Source: Mangrovimonas cancribranchiae
GTDB taxonomy: Bacteria > Bacteroidota > Bacteroidia > Flavobacteriales > Flavobacteriaceae
DNA length: 64,000 nt
Assembly (NCBI RefSeq): GCF_037126245.1
Contig: NZ_CP136925.1
Location: forward strand, 1,623,501-1,687,500
Direction of reading: 5' to 3'
Shown here: one piece after another, positions 8,803-17,307 of the stretch
Layout: each line of letters opens with the position of its first letter
How positions within the stretch are numbered: position 1 is the first letter of the stretch
Translations under genes and position numbers: made by a program
Notes under the pieces: model-generated
What the model was told of the DNA's origin: nothing
Database searches by the model: none
The model's input: only the letters and a program-made list of their open reading frames with translations

Positions 8803-9314
8803 TGTTTTTTGATGATCGTCCAAAAATTAAGCTTACTAAAACCAAACTAGATATATTTTTAGAATATTTAGCTTTTGGACTTCTTGTTGTTTCTACAATT
8901 TATGCGATTTATCATTATGGCAATCTTCCAGAGAAAATTCCCATGCATTTTAATCATAAAGGCGAGGTAAACCGTTATGATAATAAAGACTCTATTTGGG
9001 TAATAAACCTAATAGGCTTTGCAGTAGTTTATTTTATGTATTACCTCACCAAGTTTCCGCATACCTTTAATTATCCACAAAAAATCACTCCAGAAAACGC
9101 AGAGAAATTTTATAGCGACGCTGTTAAAATGATGCGCTATACCAATGCTGCCATGGGATTACTTTTTGCTTTAATAACTTTTGAAATTGTTCAAATTGCA
9201 TTAAATAACTCTTTAGCTATGTTGCCTGTTGTAACAGGAGTAATTATTACAATAGTTGTTGCAATAACGGTTGTCCCTATTATCTATTTAATAAAAAACT
9301 TTAAAAAACATTAG
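8802..9314 (+). CDS. DUF1648 integral membrane protein
   Basis: A 170-residue membrane protein with four predicted spans (near residues 15-38, 60-80, 105-128, 135-163). LPEKIPMHFNHKGEVNRYDNK after the first span is the DUF1648 signature (P-x-H-F-x-x-x-G-x-x-D-x-x), a short extracytoplasmic loop also found in SdpI-type immunity and signalling proteins. The family function is unknown. It is translationally coupled to the secreted NTF2-like gene and converges on pcm, whose stop it overlaps by four bases. Confidence 0.8.
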   Translation: MFFDDRPKIKLTKTKLDIFLEYLAFGLLVVSTIYAIYHYGNLPEKIPMHFNHKGEVNRYDNKDSIWVINLIGFAVVYFMYYLTKFPHTFNYPQKITPENAEKFYSDAVKMMRYTNAAMGLLFALITFEIVQIALNNSLAMLPVVTGVIITIVVAITVVPIIYLIKNFKKH

Positions 9315-9952
9315 TTTTTATCTTCAAGCATGGGCACGAATCTAAAGTCGCCAAACTCGTGTTTTTCAAAATCCTTTGGGCCTTTTCGTATAAATAAAGT
9401 CATGGTTTGCACATCATCGCCAACAGGAATCACCAATCGTCCACCTATTTCTAACTGTGCTAACAAAGGCTTAGGCACAAAAGGCGCTCCAGCAGTAACA
9501 ATAATACCTTTAAATGGCGCTTCTTCGGGCAAACCCTTATACCCATCACCAAAAGTGAGTTTTTTAGCCCGGTAGCCTATTTTAGGCAAAAATTTACTCG
9601 TTTTTTTAAATAATTCGTGCTGTCGCTCAATACTATATACCTTGGCTCCCATCTTGCACAACACGGCAGTTTGATAACCGCTTCCAGTACCAATTTCCAG
9701 AATTTTATCTCCAGGTTGAATTTGTAATAATTCTGTTTGAAAAGCTACAGTATATGGCTGCGAAATAGTTTGGTCGGCGGCAATAGGAAATGCTTTATCT
9801 AGGTACGCATAATCTAAAAACCCAGAATCCATAAAAAAATGCCTAGGAATATCTCCAATAGCAGCCAAAACGTGTTCATCTGTAATACCTTTGGCTCTTA
9901 TCGTTTCAACAAGTTTATTTCTAAGTCCTTGATGTTTAAGTGTATCTTTCAA
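9311..9952 (-). CDS. pcm: protein-L-isoaspartate O-methyltransferase
   Basis: A 213-residue SAM-dependent repair enzyme that methylates L-isoaspartyl residues of damaged proteins. The sequence has AIGDIPRHFFM near the N-terminus, the adenine pocket ADQTISQPYTVA, SAM motif I ILEIGTGSGYQTAVL, and a C-terminal GGRLVIPVG. Length is typical. It is convergent with and overlaps the DUF1648 gene by four bases; its own upstream region carries a -7 box. Confidence 0.96.
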   Translation of the reverse strand: MKDTLKHQGLRNKLVETIRAKGITDEHVLAAIGDIPRHFFMDSGFLDYAYLDKAFPIAADQTISQPYTVAFQTELLQIQPGDKILEIGTGSGYQTAVLCKMGAKVYSIERQHELFKKTSKFLPKIGYRAKKLTFGDGYKGLPEEAPFKGIIVTAGAPFVPKPLLAQLEIGGRLVIPVGDDVQTMTLFIRKGPKDFEKHEFGDFRFVPMLEDKN

Positions 9953-9972
9953 AAGTTAGCTGATTTATAGTG

Positions 9973-9980
9973 CAAAAATA
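9973..9980 (-). promoter_or_regulatory. -7 promoter box of pcm
   Basis: Reading on the minus strand the box is TATTTTTG, an exact TAnnTTTG match, 20 bases before the pcm ATG. Confidence 0.5.
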
Positions 9981-10062
9981 ATCATAAACTAACGAAGTTG
10001 AAAGCATAAAATCAGAAACCATTTCATTTGTTTTTCAACTTCTTTTTTCGCCTTAAAAAGCC

Positions 10063-10070
10063 TATTTTTG
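10063..10070 (+). promoter_or_regulatory. -7 promoter box of the Gfo/Idh gene
   Basis: TATTTTTG, an exact TAnnTTTG match, ends 18 bases before the ATG at 10089 in the divergent region between pcm and the oxidoreductase. Confidence 0.5.
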
Positions 10071-10088
10071 TGGAAAACAAACTAATAT

Positions 10089-11048
10089 ATGTTAAAAGCC
10101 GGAGTATTAGGTGCTGGACACTTAGGAAAAATACACTTACGATTGCTAAATCAATCAGACAAGTATGAATTGGTAGGGTTTTATGATGCCGATGAAAGCA
10201 ATGCCAAAAAAGTAGCTGAGGAGTTTGGATACACTTATTTTAACACCATCGACGCCTTAATTGATGCAGTAGACATGGTAGATATTGTTACACCAACCTT
10301 GTCACATTACGATTGTGCCAAACAAGCTATTGCCAAAGGCAAACATATTTTTATAGAAAAACCTATCACGAATACTGTTGAAGAAGCCGAACATATTCGC
10401 GAGCTTTTAGCACAACATGACATCCGTGGACAAGTCGGGCATGTAGAACGGTTCAATCCAGCATTTATGGCTGTGAAAGACAACATCCAAAACCCTATGT
10501 TTATCGAAACACACCGTTTGGCAGAATTTAACCCTCGCGGCACAGATGTTCCTGTAGTTTTAGATTTAATGATTCACGATATCGATATTATTTTAAGCGT
10601 GGTTAAATCTAAAGTAAAAAGTGTTTCGGCCAGTGGCGTCTCGGTTATTAGTGAAACACCAGACATAGCAAATGCTCGCATAGAATTCGAAAATGGCTGT
10701 GTGGCCAATTTAACCGCGAGTAGAATTTCACTAAAAAATATGCGTAAATCCAGATTTTTTCAAAAGGATGCCTACATTTCGGTTGACTTTTTAGAGAAAA
10801 AATGCGAGGTAGTAAAAATGAAAGATGCTCCAGAAAATCCAGGCGATTTTGATATGATCCTCCAAAATGCCGAAGGTGTTAAAAAACAAATATATTTCGA
10901 CAACCCTGAAATATCTAGCAACAATGCCATTTTAGACGAATTAGAAACATTTGCTCACGCTATAAACACCAATACAAAACCAATTGTAACACTTCATGAT
11001 GGTACCGAGGCATTACGTGTTGCTACTATGATTGTAGATCAACTTTAA
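10089..11048 (+). CDS. Gfo/Idh/MocA family oxidoreductase
   Basis: A 319-residue NAD(P)-dependent oxidoreductase. The Rossmann motif GVLGAGHLGKIHLRLL opens the protein, VDIVTPTLSHYDCA and HIFIEKPITNT (with the EKP lysine) follow, then GHVERFNPAF and the substrate-domain helix VLDLMIHDIDIILS. Proteins of this shape in Bacteroidota are of unassigned substrate; UDP-sugar or inositol-type sugars are possible. It is followed after 49 bases by a 3-hydroxybutyryl-CoA dehydrogenase gene on the same strand, without a clear pathway link. Confidence 0.9.
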   Translation: MLKAGVLGAGHLGKIHLRLLNQSDKYELVGFYDADESNAKKVAEEFGYTYFNTIDALIDAVDMVDIVTPTLSHYDCAKQAIAKGKHIFIEKPITNTVEEAEHIRELLAQHDIRGQVGHVERFNPAFMAVKDNIQNPMFIETHRLAEFNPRGTDVPVVLDLMIHDIDIILSVVKSKVKSVSASGVSVISETPDIANARIEFENGCVANLTASRISLKNMRKSRFFQKDAYISVDFLEKKCEVVKMKDAPENPGDFDMILQNAEGVKKQIYFDNPEISSNNAILDELETFAHAINTNTKPIVTLHDGTEALRVATMIVDQL

Positions 11049-11097
11049 CACTAAAAATAATCAACATAAAACCATTTACAATAAAATATAATTTTTA

Positions 11098-11985
11098 ATG
11101 AAAAATATAGCAGTAATAGGTGCAGGAACTATGGGTAATGGTATTGCTCATACATTTGCACAAAGCGGATTTAATGTACAATTAATAGATATTAGCGAAG
11201 AGGCTCTTAACCGAGGTTTAGCAACCATTACCAAGAATTTGGACAGAATGCTCGCCAAGGAAAAAATTTCCGAAACCGATAAAAATGCAACGCTTGGCAA
11301 CATTACCACATTCACCAATGTTGAAGATGGTGTGAAAGCATCGGATCTTGTTGTAGAAGCAGCCACGGAAAACGTAGATTTAAAGCTAAAAATCTTCAAG
11401 CAATTAGATGAGGTTTGTTCAAAAGATACCATTTTGGCCACAAATACGTCTTCTATCTCCATTACACAAATTGCAGCAGTAACTTCGCGCCCAGATCAAG
11501 TGATTGGTATGCACTTTATGAACCCGGTACCAATTATGAAATTGGTAGAAATCATTCGTGGTTACAACACAACAGACGACGTTACCAATACCATTATGGA
11601 ACTCTCAAAAACCTTAGGCAAAGTTCCTGTAGAAGTAAACGATTATCCTGGTTTTGTAGCTAACCGTATTTTAATGCCCATGCTTAACGAGAGCATTGAA
11701 ACACTTTACAATGGCGTTGCTGGTGTAAAAGAAATTGACACGGTAATGAAATTAGGAATGGCGCACCCAATGGGACCTTTACAACTAGCCGATTTTATTG
11801 GATTGGACGTCTGTCTTTCTATTTTAGAAGTCATGTACGAAGGCTTTAAAAACCCAAAATACGCGCCTTGCCCATTATTGGTTAATATGGTAAGAGCCGG
11901 AAAATTAGGCGTAAAATCCGGTGAAGGATTCTACGATTATTCCGAAAGTAGAAAAGCTGAAAATGTTTCTAAGCAGTTTGTATAA
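11098..11985 (+). CDS. hbd: 3-hydroxybutyryl-CoA dehydrogenase
   Basis: A 295-residue short-form 3-hydroxyacyl-CoA dehydrogenase, which interconverts 3-hydroxybutyryl-CoA and acetoacetyl-CoA with NAD(P). It has GAGTMGNGIAHTFAQ, the catalytic histidine in IGMHFMNPVPIMKLVE, the N-domain/C-domain hinge NDYPGFVANRILMPMLNE, and MKLGMAHPMGPLQLADFIGLD as the substrate lid. No hydratase or thiolase is next to it, so whether it works in fatty-acid, butyrate or amino-acid breakdown cannot be read here. A large nested palindrome lies immediately downstream. Confidence 0.93.
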   Translation: MKNIAVIGAGTMGNGIAHTFAQSGFNVQLIDISEEALNRGLATITKNLDRMLAKEKISETDKNATLGNITTFTNVEDGVKASDLVVEAATENVDLKLKIFKQLDEVCSKDTILATNTSSISITQIAAVTSRPDQVIGMHFMNPVPIMKLVEIIRGYNTTDDVTNTIMELSKTLGKVPVEVNDYPGFVANRILMPMLNESIETLYNGVAGVKEIDTVMKLGMAHPMGPLQLADFIGLDVCLSILEVMYEGFKNPKYAPCPLLVNMVRAGKLGVKSGEGFYDYSESRKAENVSKQFV

Positions 11986-11990
11986 AAGGT

Positions 11991-12070
11991 ATTGGTAACT
12001 AATTGATAGTAGTTAGTTGTTATCTATAATATATCTACTAACTACTATTTACGGCTACTAAGTACCAATT
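11991..12070 (+). repeat. nested inverted repeat between hbd and DUF1015
   Basis: The core is a perfect 12-bp inverted repeat, ATAGTAGTTAGT (12006-12017) and ACTAACTACTAT (12037-12048), around a 19-base AT-rich loop. Outside it ATTGGTA (from 11991) faces TACCAAT (about 12063-12069). Almost the whole 94-bp gap is therefore one foldable unit. There is no T-run, so it is not a standard terminator; it looks like a small interspersed palindrome or an RNA processing site. Confidence 0.55.
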
Positions 12071-12079
12071 ACTGTAAAT

Positions 12080-13318
12080 ATGGCAAAAATAAAACCATTT
12101 AAAGCGGTTAGACCAACACGAGACAAAGTTAGTCTTGTAGCAGCACGCTCGTATCAAAGTTATACTAAAGACCAACGTGAAGCTAGACTTAGAGACAACC
12201 CTTTTTCATTTTTGCATATTGTTAATCCAGGCTACCGGTTTGACAAAGAAGTTTCTGGAAAAGCCAGATATGGCTTAGTAAAAAACAGATATCTAGAATT
12301 TAAAGAAGAGCAAATTTTTATTCAAGATAGCTTACCTTCTTATTATGTATATCGCATTGTAAATCGCGACGGCGATGAGTTTAATGGTATTGTAGCTGCG
12401 GCTAGTGCCGAAGATTACGAAAACGATGTGATAAAAAAACATGAAGACACCTTAGCCTTTAAAGAAATTGTTTTCAAAGATTACCTGAAAACAGTTGGCT
12501 TTAATGCAGAACCTGTGCTCCTTACCTATCCAGATAATCATATTATTGATACTATAATTTCTAAAGTACAACAAGAACGTGCTGAATTTGAATTTACCAC
12601 AACCTATCGTGATACGCATTATTTATGGCTAGTTAACGATACCAAAATGGTCAATACCATTCAGCAAGAATTTGAAAACATCCCTACTATTTATATTGCC
12701 GATGGGCATCATCGTTCGGCATCGTCTTATTTACTTTATAAAGATTTAAAAGGTAGTAACCCTAATCATACAGGAGAAGAAGGCTATAATTTTTTTATGA
12801 GTTATTTAATTCCTGAATCGGATTTAAAAATTTACGAGTTTAACCGTTTGGTGAAAGATTTAAACGGTTTAAGCAAAGAAGAGTTTCTTATTAAACTAGA
12901 CGAATGTTACCGTATAGAAAACCGTGGTAAAAACCCATATAAACCGTCAAAACCTCATCATTTTAGTATGTATTTGGACGGAGAATTTTATTCCTTATAC
13001 TTAAGAAAATCGCAATACACATTTGAAACATCTTTAGATGCATTAGATGCGCAATTGTTATACAAAACTATTTTAAAACCTATTTTAAGCATTCACGATT
13101 TAAGAAACGACGAGCGTATTTTGTATAGCCACGGCAAAAACGATATTGTTAAAATGGTAAATAAGGTTGATAGTAAGACCTATAAAGTAGGGTTTGGTAT
13201 GGTTCCTGCAACTGTAGAACAAGTAAAACAAATTGCCACCGATGGTTTAAAAATGCCGCCAAAAAGCACTTACGTATTACCTAAGTTAAGAAGCGGCGTA
13301 ACCATTTATGAATTTTAA
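12080..13318 (+). CDS. DUF1015 family protein
   Basis: A 412-residue member of DUF1015, a conserved family of unknown function. IKPFKAVRPTRDKV at the N-terminus, NPFSFLHIVNPG, YYVYRI, the DGHHRSASSYLLY block, and the final LRSGVTIYEF are characteristic. The ADGHHR motif resembles a ParB/sulfiredoxin-like active site in which a phosphate transfer role has been proposed, but this is not established here. It is followed by yggS, a pairing I believe is common in Flavobacteriaceae; both may be coupled. Confidence 0.9.
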   Translation: MAKIKPFKAVRPTRDKVSLVAARSYQSYTKDQREARLRDNPFSFLHIVNPGYRFDKEVSGKARYGLVKNRYLEFKEEQIFIQDSLPSYYVYRIVNRDGDEFNGIVAAASAEDYENDVIKKHEDTLAFKEIVFKDYLKTVGFNAEPVLLTYPDNHIIDTIISKVQQERAEFEFTTTYRDTHYLWLVNDTKMVNTIQQEFENIPTIYIADGHHRSASSYLLYKDLKGSNPNHTGEEGYNFFMSYLIPESDLKIYEFNRLVKDLNGLSKEEFLIKLDECYRIENRGKNPYKPSKPHHFSMYLDGEFYSLYLRKSQYTFETSLDALDAQLLYKTILKPILSIHDLRNDERILYSHGKNDIVKMVNKVDSKTYKVGFGMVPATVEQVKQIATDGLKMPPKSTYVLPKLRSGVTIYEF

Positions 13319-13331
13319 AAAATTGGTTTAC

Positions 13332-13997
13332 ATGAACATTCAACAAAACCTAAAACATATTCTCGATAGTATTCCAAAAACAGTGACTTTGGTAGCGGTT
13401 AGTAAAACCAAACCCAATAGCGATATTATGGAAGCCTATAATACTGGACAACGCGATTTTGGAGAAAATAAAATCCAAGATATGGTTGATAAAGCCGACG
13501 CCTTACCTAAAGACATCCGTTGGCATATGATTGGTCACGTACAACGCAACAAGGTAAAGTATATGGCAGAGTTTGTACATTTAATCCATGGCGTGGATAG
13601 CTTAAAACTTTTGAAGGAAATTAACAAACAGGCCAAAAAATATGCCCGCACAATTGATTGCTTATTGCAAATAAAAATCGCCGAAGAAGATAGTAAGTTT
13701 GGTATGACAGATTCCGAAGCAAAAAACATTCTACAATCTGATATGTTTTCGGCATTTGAAAATGTTCGCGTGGTTGGTGTTATGGGAATGGCCACATTTA
13801 CCGATGACGAAAATCAAGTTAAAACTGAATTTAAACGTTTAAAAACCATTTTCGAGGATTTAAAAAGTATTTGCACAAAAAACTGCAACCTAGAAACCAT
13901 TTCTATGGGTATGAGTGGCGATTACCCTATCGCCATTGAGTCCGGCAGTAATATGATTCGTGTAGGAAGCTCTATTTTTGGCACTAGAAACTACTAG
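13332..13997 (+). CDS. YggS/PROSC-type pyridoxal phosphate homeostasis protein
   Basis: About 221 residues, an alanine-racemase-fold PLP carrier involved in vitamin B6 and amino-acid homeostasis. TLVAVSKTKPNSDI includes the PLP-binding lysine; FGENKIQDM, WHMIGHVQRNKVKYM, VVGVMGMATF, SMGMSGDYPIAIESGSN and IRVGSSIFGTRNY all match the family. The upstream in-frame ATG at 13308 would overlap DUF1015, and relatives begin at MNIQQNLKHI, so that start is used. Confidence 0.93.
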   Translation: MNIQQNLKHILDSIPKTVTLVAVSKTKPNSDIMEAYNTGQRDFGENKIQDMVDKADALPKDIRWHMIGHVQRNKVKYMAEFVHLIHGVDSLKLLKEINKQAKKYARTIDCLLQIKIAEEDSKFGMTDSEAKNILQSDMFSAFENVRVVGVMGMATFTDDENQVKTEFKRLKTIFEDLKSICTKNCNLETISMGMSGDYPIAIESGSNMIRVGSSIFGTRNY

Positions 13998-14056
13998 TAA
14001 GTCATTAAAAACATTAAACAACAATTTAAAACCAATAATCTTTAGCTTAAACATAT

Positions 14057-15418
14057 TTGTACGCAATTGTAGACATAGAAACCACCGGAGGTAAATATAA
14101 CGAAGAAGGTATTACAGAAATTGCTATCTATAAATTTGATGGTCATGAAATTGTCGATCAATTTATAAGCCTTGTTAATCCAGAACGCGACATTCAGCCT
14201 TTTGTTGTTAACCTTACAGGTATTAATAATAAAATGCTTCGAAACGCCCCTAAGTTTTACGAAGTAGCAAAACGTATTGTTGAAATTACCGAAGATTGTA
14301 TTATTGTGGCCCACAATGCCAAATTTGATTACCGCATTTTAAAAACCGAATTTAAGCGCCTCGGGTTTGGTTATAAACGAAAAACACTTTGTACCGTAGA
14401 ACTCTCAAAGCAACTTATTCCAGGACAGAACTCTTACAGCCTAGGAAAGCTTGCCAGATCTTTAGGTATTGCTGTTAGTGACAGACATCGTGCTAGCGGT
14501 GATGCTCAAGCCACTGTAAAGCTATTTAAAATGTTACTACATAAAGATTTAGAAAAGTTCATTATTAAAGATGCTATTCGCGTTGAACCAAAATCTCAAA
14601 TTGAACCCACTTTAAAACGTATTATAAACGATCTGCCAAATAACACCACGGGCATTTACTATATTCATAATAACGATGGCGACATTATTTATATTGGTAA
14701 AAGTAAAAACATAAAAAACAGGATTAGTCAGCATTTTACAAATACATCGCCTAAATCAAAGAAAATACAACTTCAAGCAACTACTGTAACTTACGAAAAA
14801 ACTGGTAGCGAACTTATTGCTTTATTAAAAGAAAGCGAAGAAATAAAACGCAACAAGCCTATGTTTAATAGGGCTTTACGTAGAAATATTTTTACACATG
14901 CGCTATATAGTTTTATAGATAACGATGGGTACATTAATTTAAAACTAGACAAAGCCGATAACGAAAACGCTGTAACTACGTTTACAACAAGGCAAAGTGG
15001 CAAACAGTTTTTATTTAAAGCTACGGAAGAGTTTAACCTTTGTCAAAAACTTACAGGACTTTACCCCACAACATCTAATTGCTTTAATTATACAATTAAA
15101 GAATGTGAAGGCGCTTGTATTAAAGAAGAATCTCCTGAAGCGTATAACAAACGTGTAAATCAGCTTATTTCAAAATATAGTTACTACACTAAAAACATGT
15201 TAATTATTGATCGTGGAAGACATGCAGGAGAAAAAAGTGTCGTTTATATTAAAAATGGCATTTTTGTAGGTCTTGGTCATTTTGATCTTAATTACCAAAT
15301 TACGAACATAGAGGTTTTAGAATCTATTATTACACCAATGGAAAATAATAGAGATTCGCAACATATTATTCAAAACTATTTAAGGAAGAATAAAAAACTA
15401 AAAATAGTGTCACTTTAA
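14057..15418 (+). CDS. exonuclease (DEDDh) / GIY-YIG endonuclease fusion
   Basis: A 453-residue two-domain nuclease. Residues 2-170 are a DnaQ/Pol III epsilon-type 3'-5' exonuclease: AIVDIETTGG with the first acidic pair, AHNAKFDYRIL, and HRASGDAQAT with the final His and Asp. Residues about 195-275 are a UvrC-like GIY-YIG domain (TGIYYIHNNDGDIIYIGKSK, then NRISQHF). The C-terminus (LYPTTSNCFNYTIKECEGACI) resembles the Cho/UvrC Cys region. The start must be the TTG at 14057, since the first motif begins four residues later and a stop lies just upstream. Its role is probably in DNA repair; it is not UvrC itself. Confidence 0.88.
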   Translation: MYAIVDIETTGGKYNEEGITEIAIYKFDGHEIVDQFISLVNPERDIQPFVVNLTGINNKMLRNAPKFYEVAKRIVEITEDCIIVAHNAKFDYRILKTEFKRLGFGYKRKTLCTVELSKQLIPGQNSYSLGKLARSLGIAVSDRHRASGDAQATVKLFKMLLHKDLEKFIIKDAIRVEPKSQIEPTLKRIINDLPNNTTGIYYIHNNDGDIIYIGKSKNIKNRISQHFTNTSPKSKKIQLQATTVTYEKTGSELIALLKESEEIKRNKPMFNRALRRNIFTHALYSFIDNDGYINLKLDKADNENAVTTFTTRQSGKQFLFKATEEFNLCQKLTGLYPTTSNCFNYTIKECEGACIKEESPEAYNKRVNQLISKYSYYTKNMLIIDRGRHAGEKSVVYIKNGIFVGLGHFDLNYQITNIEVLESIITPMENNRDSQHIIQNYLRKNKKLKIVSL

Positions 15419-15446
15419 ACATAAATTAAGCTACTTTTATTTTTAG

Positions 15447-15454
15447 TACTTTTG
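15447..15454 (+). promoter_or_regulatory. -7 promoter box before the potassium channel
   Basis: TACTTTTG matches TAnnTTTG exactly and ends 7 bases before the ATG at 15462, giving a leader of only a few bases. Confidence 0.5.
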
Positions 15455-15461
15455 ATTTTAT

Positions 15462-16328
15462 ATGAAGAACAAATCTTCACATAACTGGAAAGAAAAACTT
15501 CATGAAATTATTTATGAAGCCGATACACCTTCGGGAAAGCTATTTGATATTATTTTATTAATAGCCATTCTTGCTAGTATTCTTTTAGTTATGCTAGAAA
15601 GTGTGGAAAGTTTCGACCAAAAGCACCATACGTTTTTAAATATTTCAGAATGGGTTATTACCATTCTTTTTAGTATAGAATATATTTTACGCATTATTAC
15701 CGTAAAAAAACCTATTAAATATGTTACTAGTTTTTATGGTATTATAGATTTACTATCAACCATACCTAAATACTTATCCTTAATTTTTGCTGGCACACAT
15801 GCTTTGGTTGCACTACGCGCATTAAGATTATTAAGAGTGTTTAGAATATTAAAACTTGCACGATACCTAGGTGCTTCAAACCAATTAGCCTCTGCAATAA
15901 AAGCTAGTCGTGCAAAAATATCGGTGTTTTTATTTGCGGTATTAATCGCATCGGTCATTTTTGGAACGATTATGTATTTAATAGAAGGTGCCGAAAGTGG
16001 TTTTACCAACATACCCAAAAGTGTTTATTGGTGTATTGTAACACTTACTACAGTTGGTTTTGGTGATATTGCTCCAGTTACACCTTTAGGTCAATTTATA
16101 GCCGCTTGTATTATGATTATGGGGTATGGAATTATTGCCGTTCCTACAGGAATTGTTTCTGCAGAATATACCAAACAAACTAATGATAATAACAAAGCCC
16201 CTTATATTCCTGCGCACCCCGTAGAATCTGACGTTAATTCACAATCTTGTCATAACTGTCTATCTGAAAACCATAAAGATGGCGCAAAATATTGTTATAA
16301 ATGCGGCCATAAATTACATTATGACTAA
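15462..16328 (+). CDS. voltage-gated-type potassium channel with C-terminal zinc ribbon
   Basis: A 288-residue ion transporter of the six-span voltage-gated family. S1-S3 occupy about residues 25-105, an arginine-rich S4 follows (ALRALRLLRVFRILKLARYL), and the pore loop carries the K+ selectivity filter TVGFGD at about 197-202. After the last span and the PTGIVSAEY hinge comes a short cytoplasmic tail with two CxxC knuckles (CHNC and CYKC), a probable zinc ribbon that might sense metal or redox state. The gene overlaps miaA by eight bases. Confidence 0.92.
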   Translation: MKNKSSHNWKEKLHEIIYEADTPSGKLFDIILLIAILASILLVMLESVESFDQKHHTFLNISEWVITILFSIEYILRIITVKKPIKYVTSFYGIIDLLSTIPKYLSLIFAGTHALVALRALRLLRVFRILKLARYLGASNQLASAIKASRAKISVFLFAVLIASVIFGTIMYLIEGAESGFTNIPKSVYWCIVTLTTVGFGDIAPVTPLGQFIAACIMIMGYGIIAVPTGIVSAEYTKQTNDNNKAPYIPAHPVESDVNSQSCHNCLSENHKDGAKYCYKCGHKLHYD

Positions 16329-17238
16329 ACAAAAGTACCTCATAGCCATAGTTGGTCCAACTGCTATTGGAAAAACTGCTTTAAGCATAAAATTAGCCAA
16401 ACATTTTAATACTGAAATCCTTTCGGCAGACTCAAGACAGTTTTTTAAAGAAATGCAAATAGGGACAGCTGCCCCAACTCCAGAAGAGCTTTCTAAAGCA
16501 AAACATCACTTTATTCACAATAAGTCTATCACAGATAATTATAGTGTTGGCGCTTTTGAAAAAGATGCTATAAGCTTACTAAACAACTTATTTATAACTA
16601 AAGATGTTGTAGTTCTTGTTGGTGGGTCTGGTTTATATGTGGATGCCGTAGTTAATGGTTTAGATGATTTTCCCAAAGTAGACACTAGTATTAGAGAGAC
16701 CCTAAATAACACCTTAAAAAAAGATGGTTTAGAAAAGCTACAAGAGCAACTTAAGCATGTTGATTTGGAGGCTTATAACACTATTGCTATAGATAACCCA
16801 CATCGTGTTATTCGTGCCTTAGAAATTTCTTTAGGTACAGGAAAACCGTATTCTTCGTTTTTAAATCAGAAAAATAAAAACCGAAACTTTAATACTATTT
16901 ATATTGGTTTAACTGCCGACAGAGAGATTATTTACAATCGAATAAACAAACGTGTTGATATTATGGTTGAAGAAGGTTTATTAAATGAAGTTAAAACACT
17001 TCACCCGCATAAAACATTAAATGCTTTAAACACGGTTGGATACAAAGAGCTTTTTAAGTTTTTAGAAAGTGAATGGACCTTAGATTTTGCGATATCAGAA
17101 ATCAAGAAAAATACTCGACGTTTTGCTAAACGACAATTAACGTGGTACCGAAAAAACCCCGAGATCCATTGGTTTGATTTTGAAACTAAGCCAGAAATCA
17201 TCTTTCAGACGATAGAACATATCTTCTCTAACAAATAA
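16321..17238 (+). CDS. miaA: tRNA dimethylallyltransferase
   Basis: A 305-residue enzyme that adds a dimethylallyl group to A37 of tRNAs that read U-starting codons. IVGPTAIGKTALSIKLA is the P-loop, ILSADSRQFFKEMQIGTA the tRNA/DMAPP contact, and LVGGSGLYVDAV and the C-terminal TRRFAKRQLTWYRKN with the anticodon-binding helix are complete. The start at 16321 gives the normal N-terminus MTKQKYLIAIVGPT; an in-frame GTG/ATG-like extension to 16279 runs deep inside the channel gene and is rejected. The start codon overlaps the channel stop, so the two are translationally linked. Confidence 0.96.
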   Translation: MTKQKYLIAIVGPTAIGKTALSIKLAKHFNTEILSADSRQFFKEMQIGTAAPTPEELSKAKHHFIHNKSITDNYSVGAFEKDAISLLNNLFITKDVVVLVGGSGLYVDAVVNGLDDFPKVDTSIRETLNNTLKKDGLEKLQEQLKHVDLEAYNTIAIDNPHRVIRALEISLGTGKPYSSFLNQKNKNRNFNTIYIGLTADREIIYNRINKRVDIMVEEGLLNEVKTLHPHKTLNALNTVGYKELFKFLESEWTLDFAISEIKKNTRRFAKRQLTWYRKNPEIHWFDFETKPEIIFQTIEHIFSNK

Positions 17239-17263
17239 CTTATTTGTCGTATACTAAAAAAAG

Positions 17264-17288
17264 CCCACTTTAAAAGCGAGCTTTATTT
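17264..17288. terminator. bidirectional terminator between miaA and rprY
   Basis: A 10-bp stem (AAAGCCCACT against AGCGAGCTTT, including G-U pairs) with T/A runs on both sides lies between the convergent stops. It can end transcription from either direction. Confidence 0.65.
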
Positions 17289-17307
17289 TAATTTATTTTT
17301 AGGTTTA

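Noticed and set aside
13308..13331. Longer YggS start overlapping DUF1015
   Set aside because: Relatives begin at MNIQQNLKHI-type sequence; the extension overlaps the upstream stop.
16279..16320. N-terminal extension of MiaA
   Set aside because: It is wholly inside the potassium-channel gene; the family N-terminus begins at 16321.
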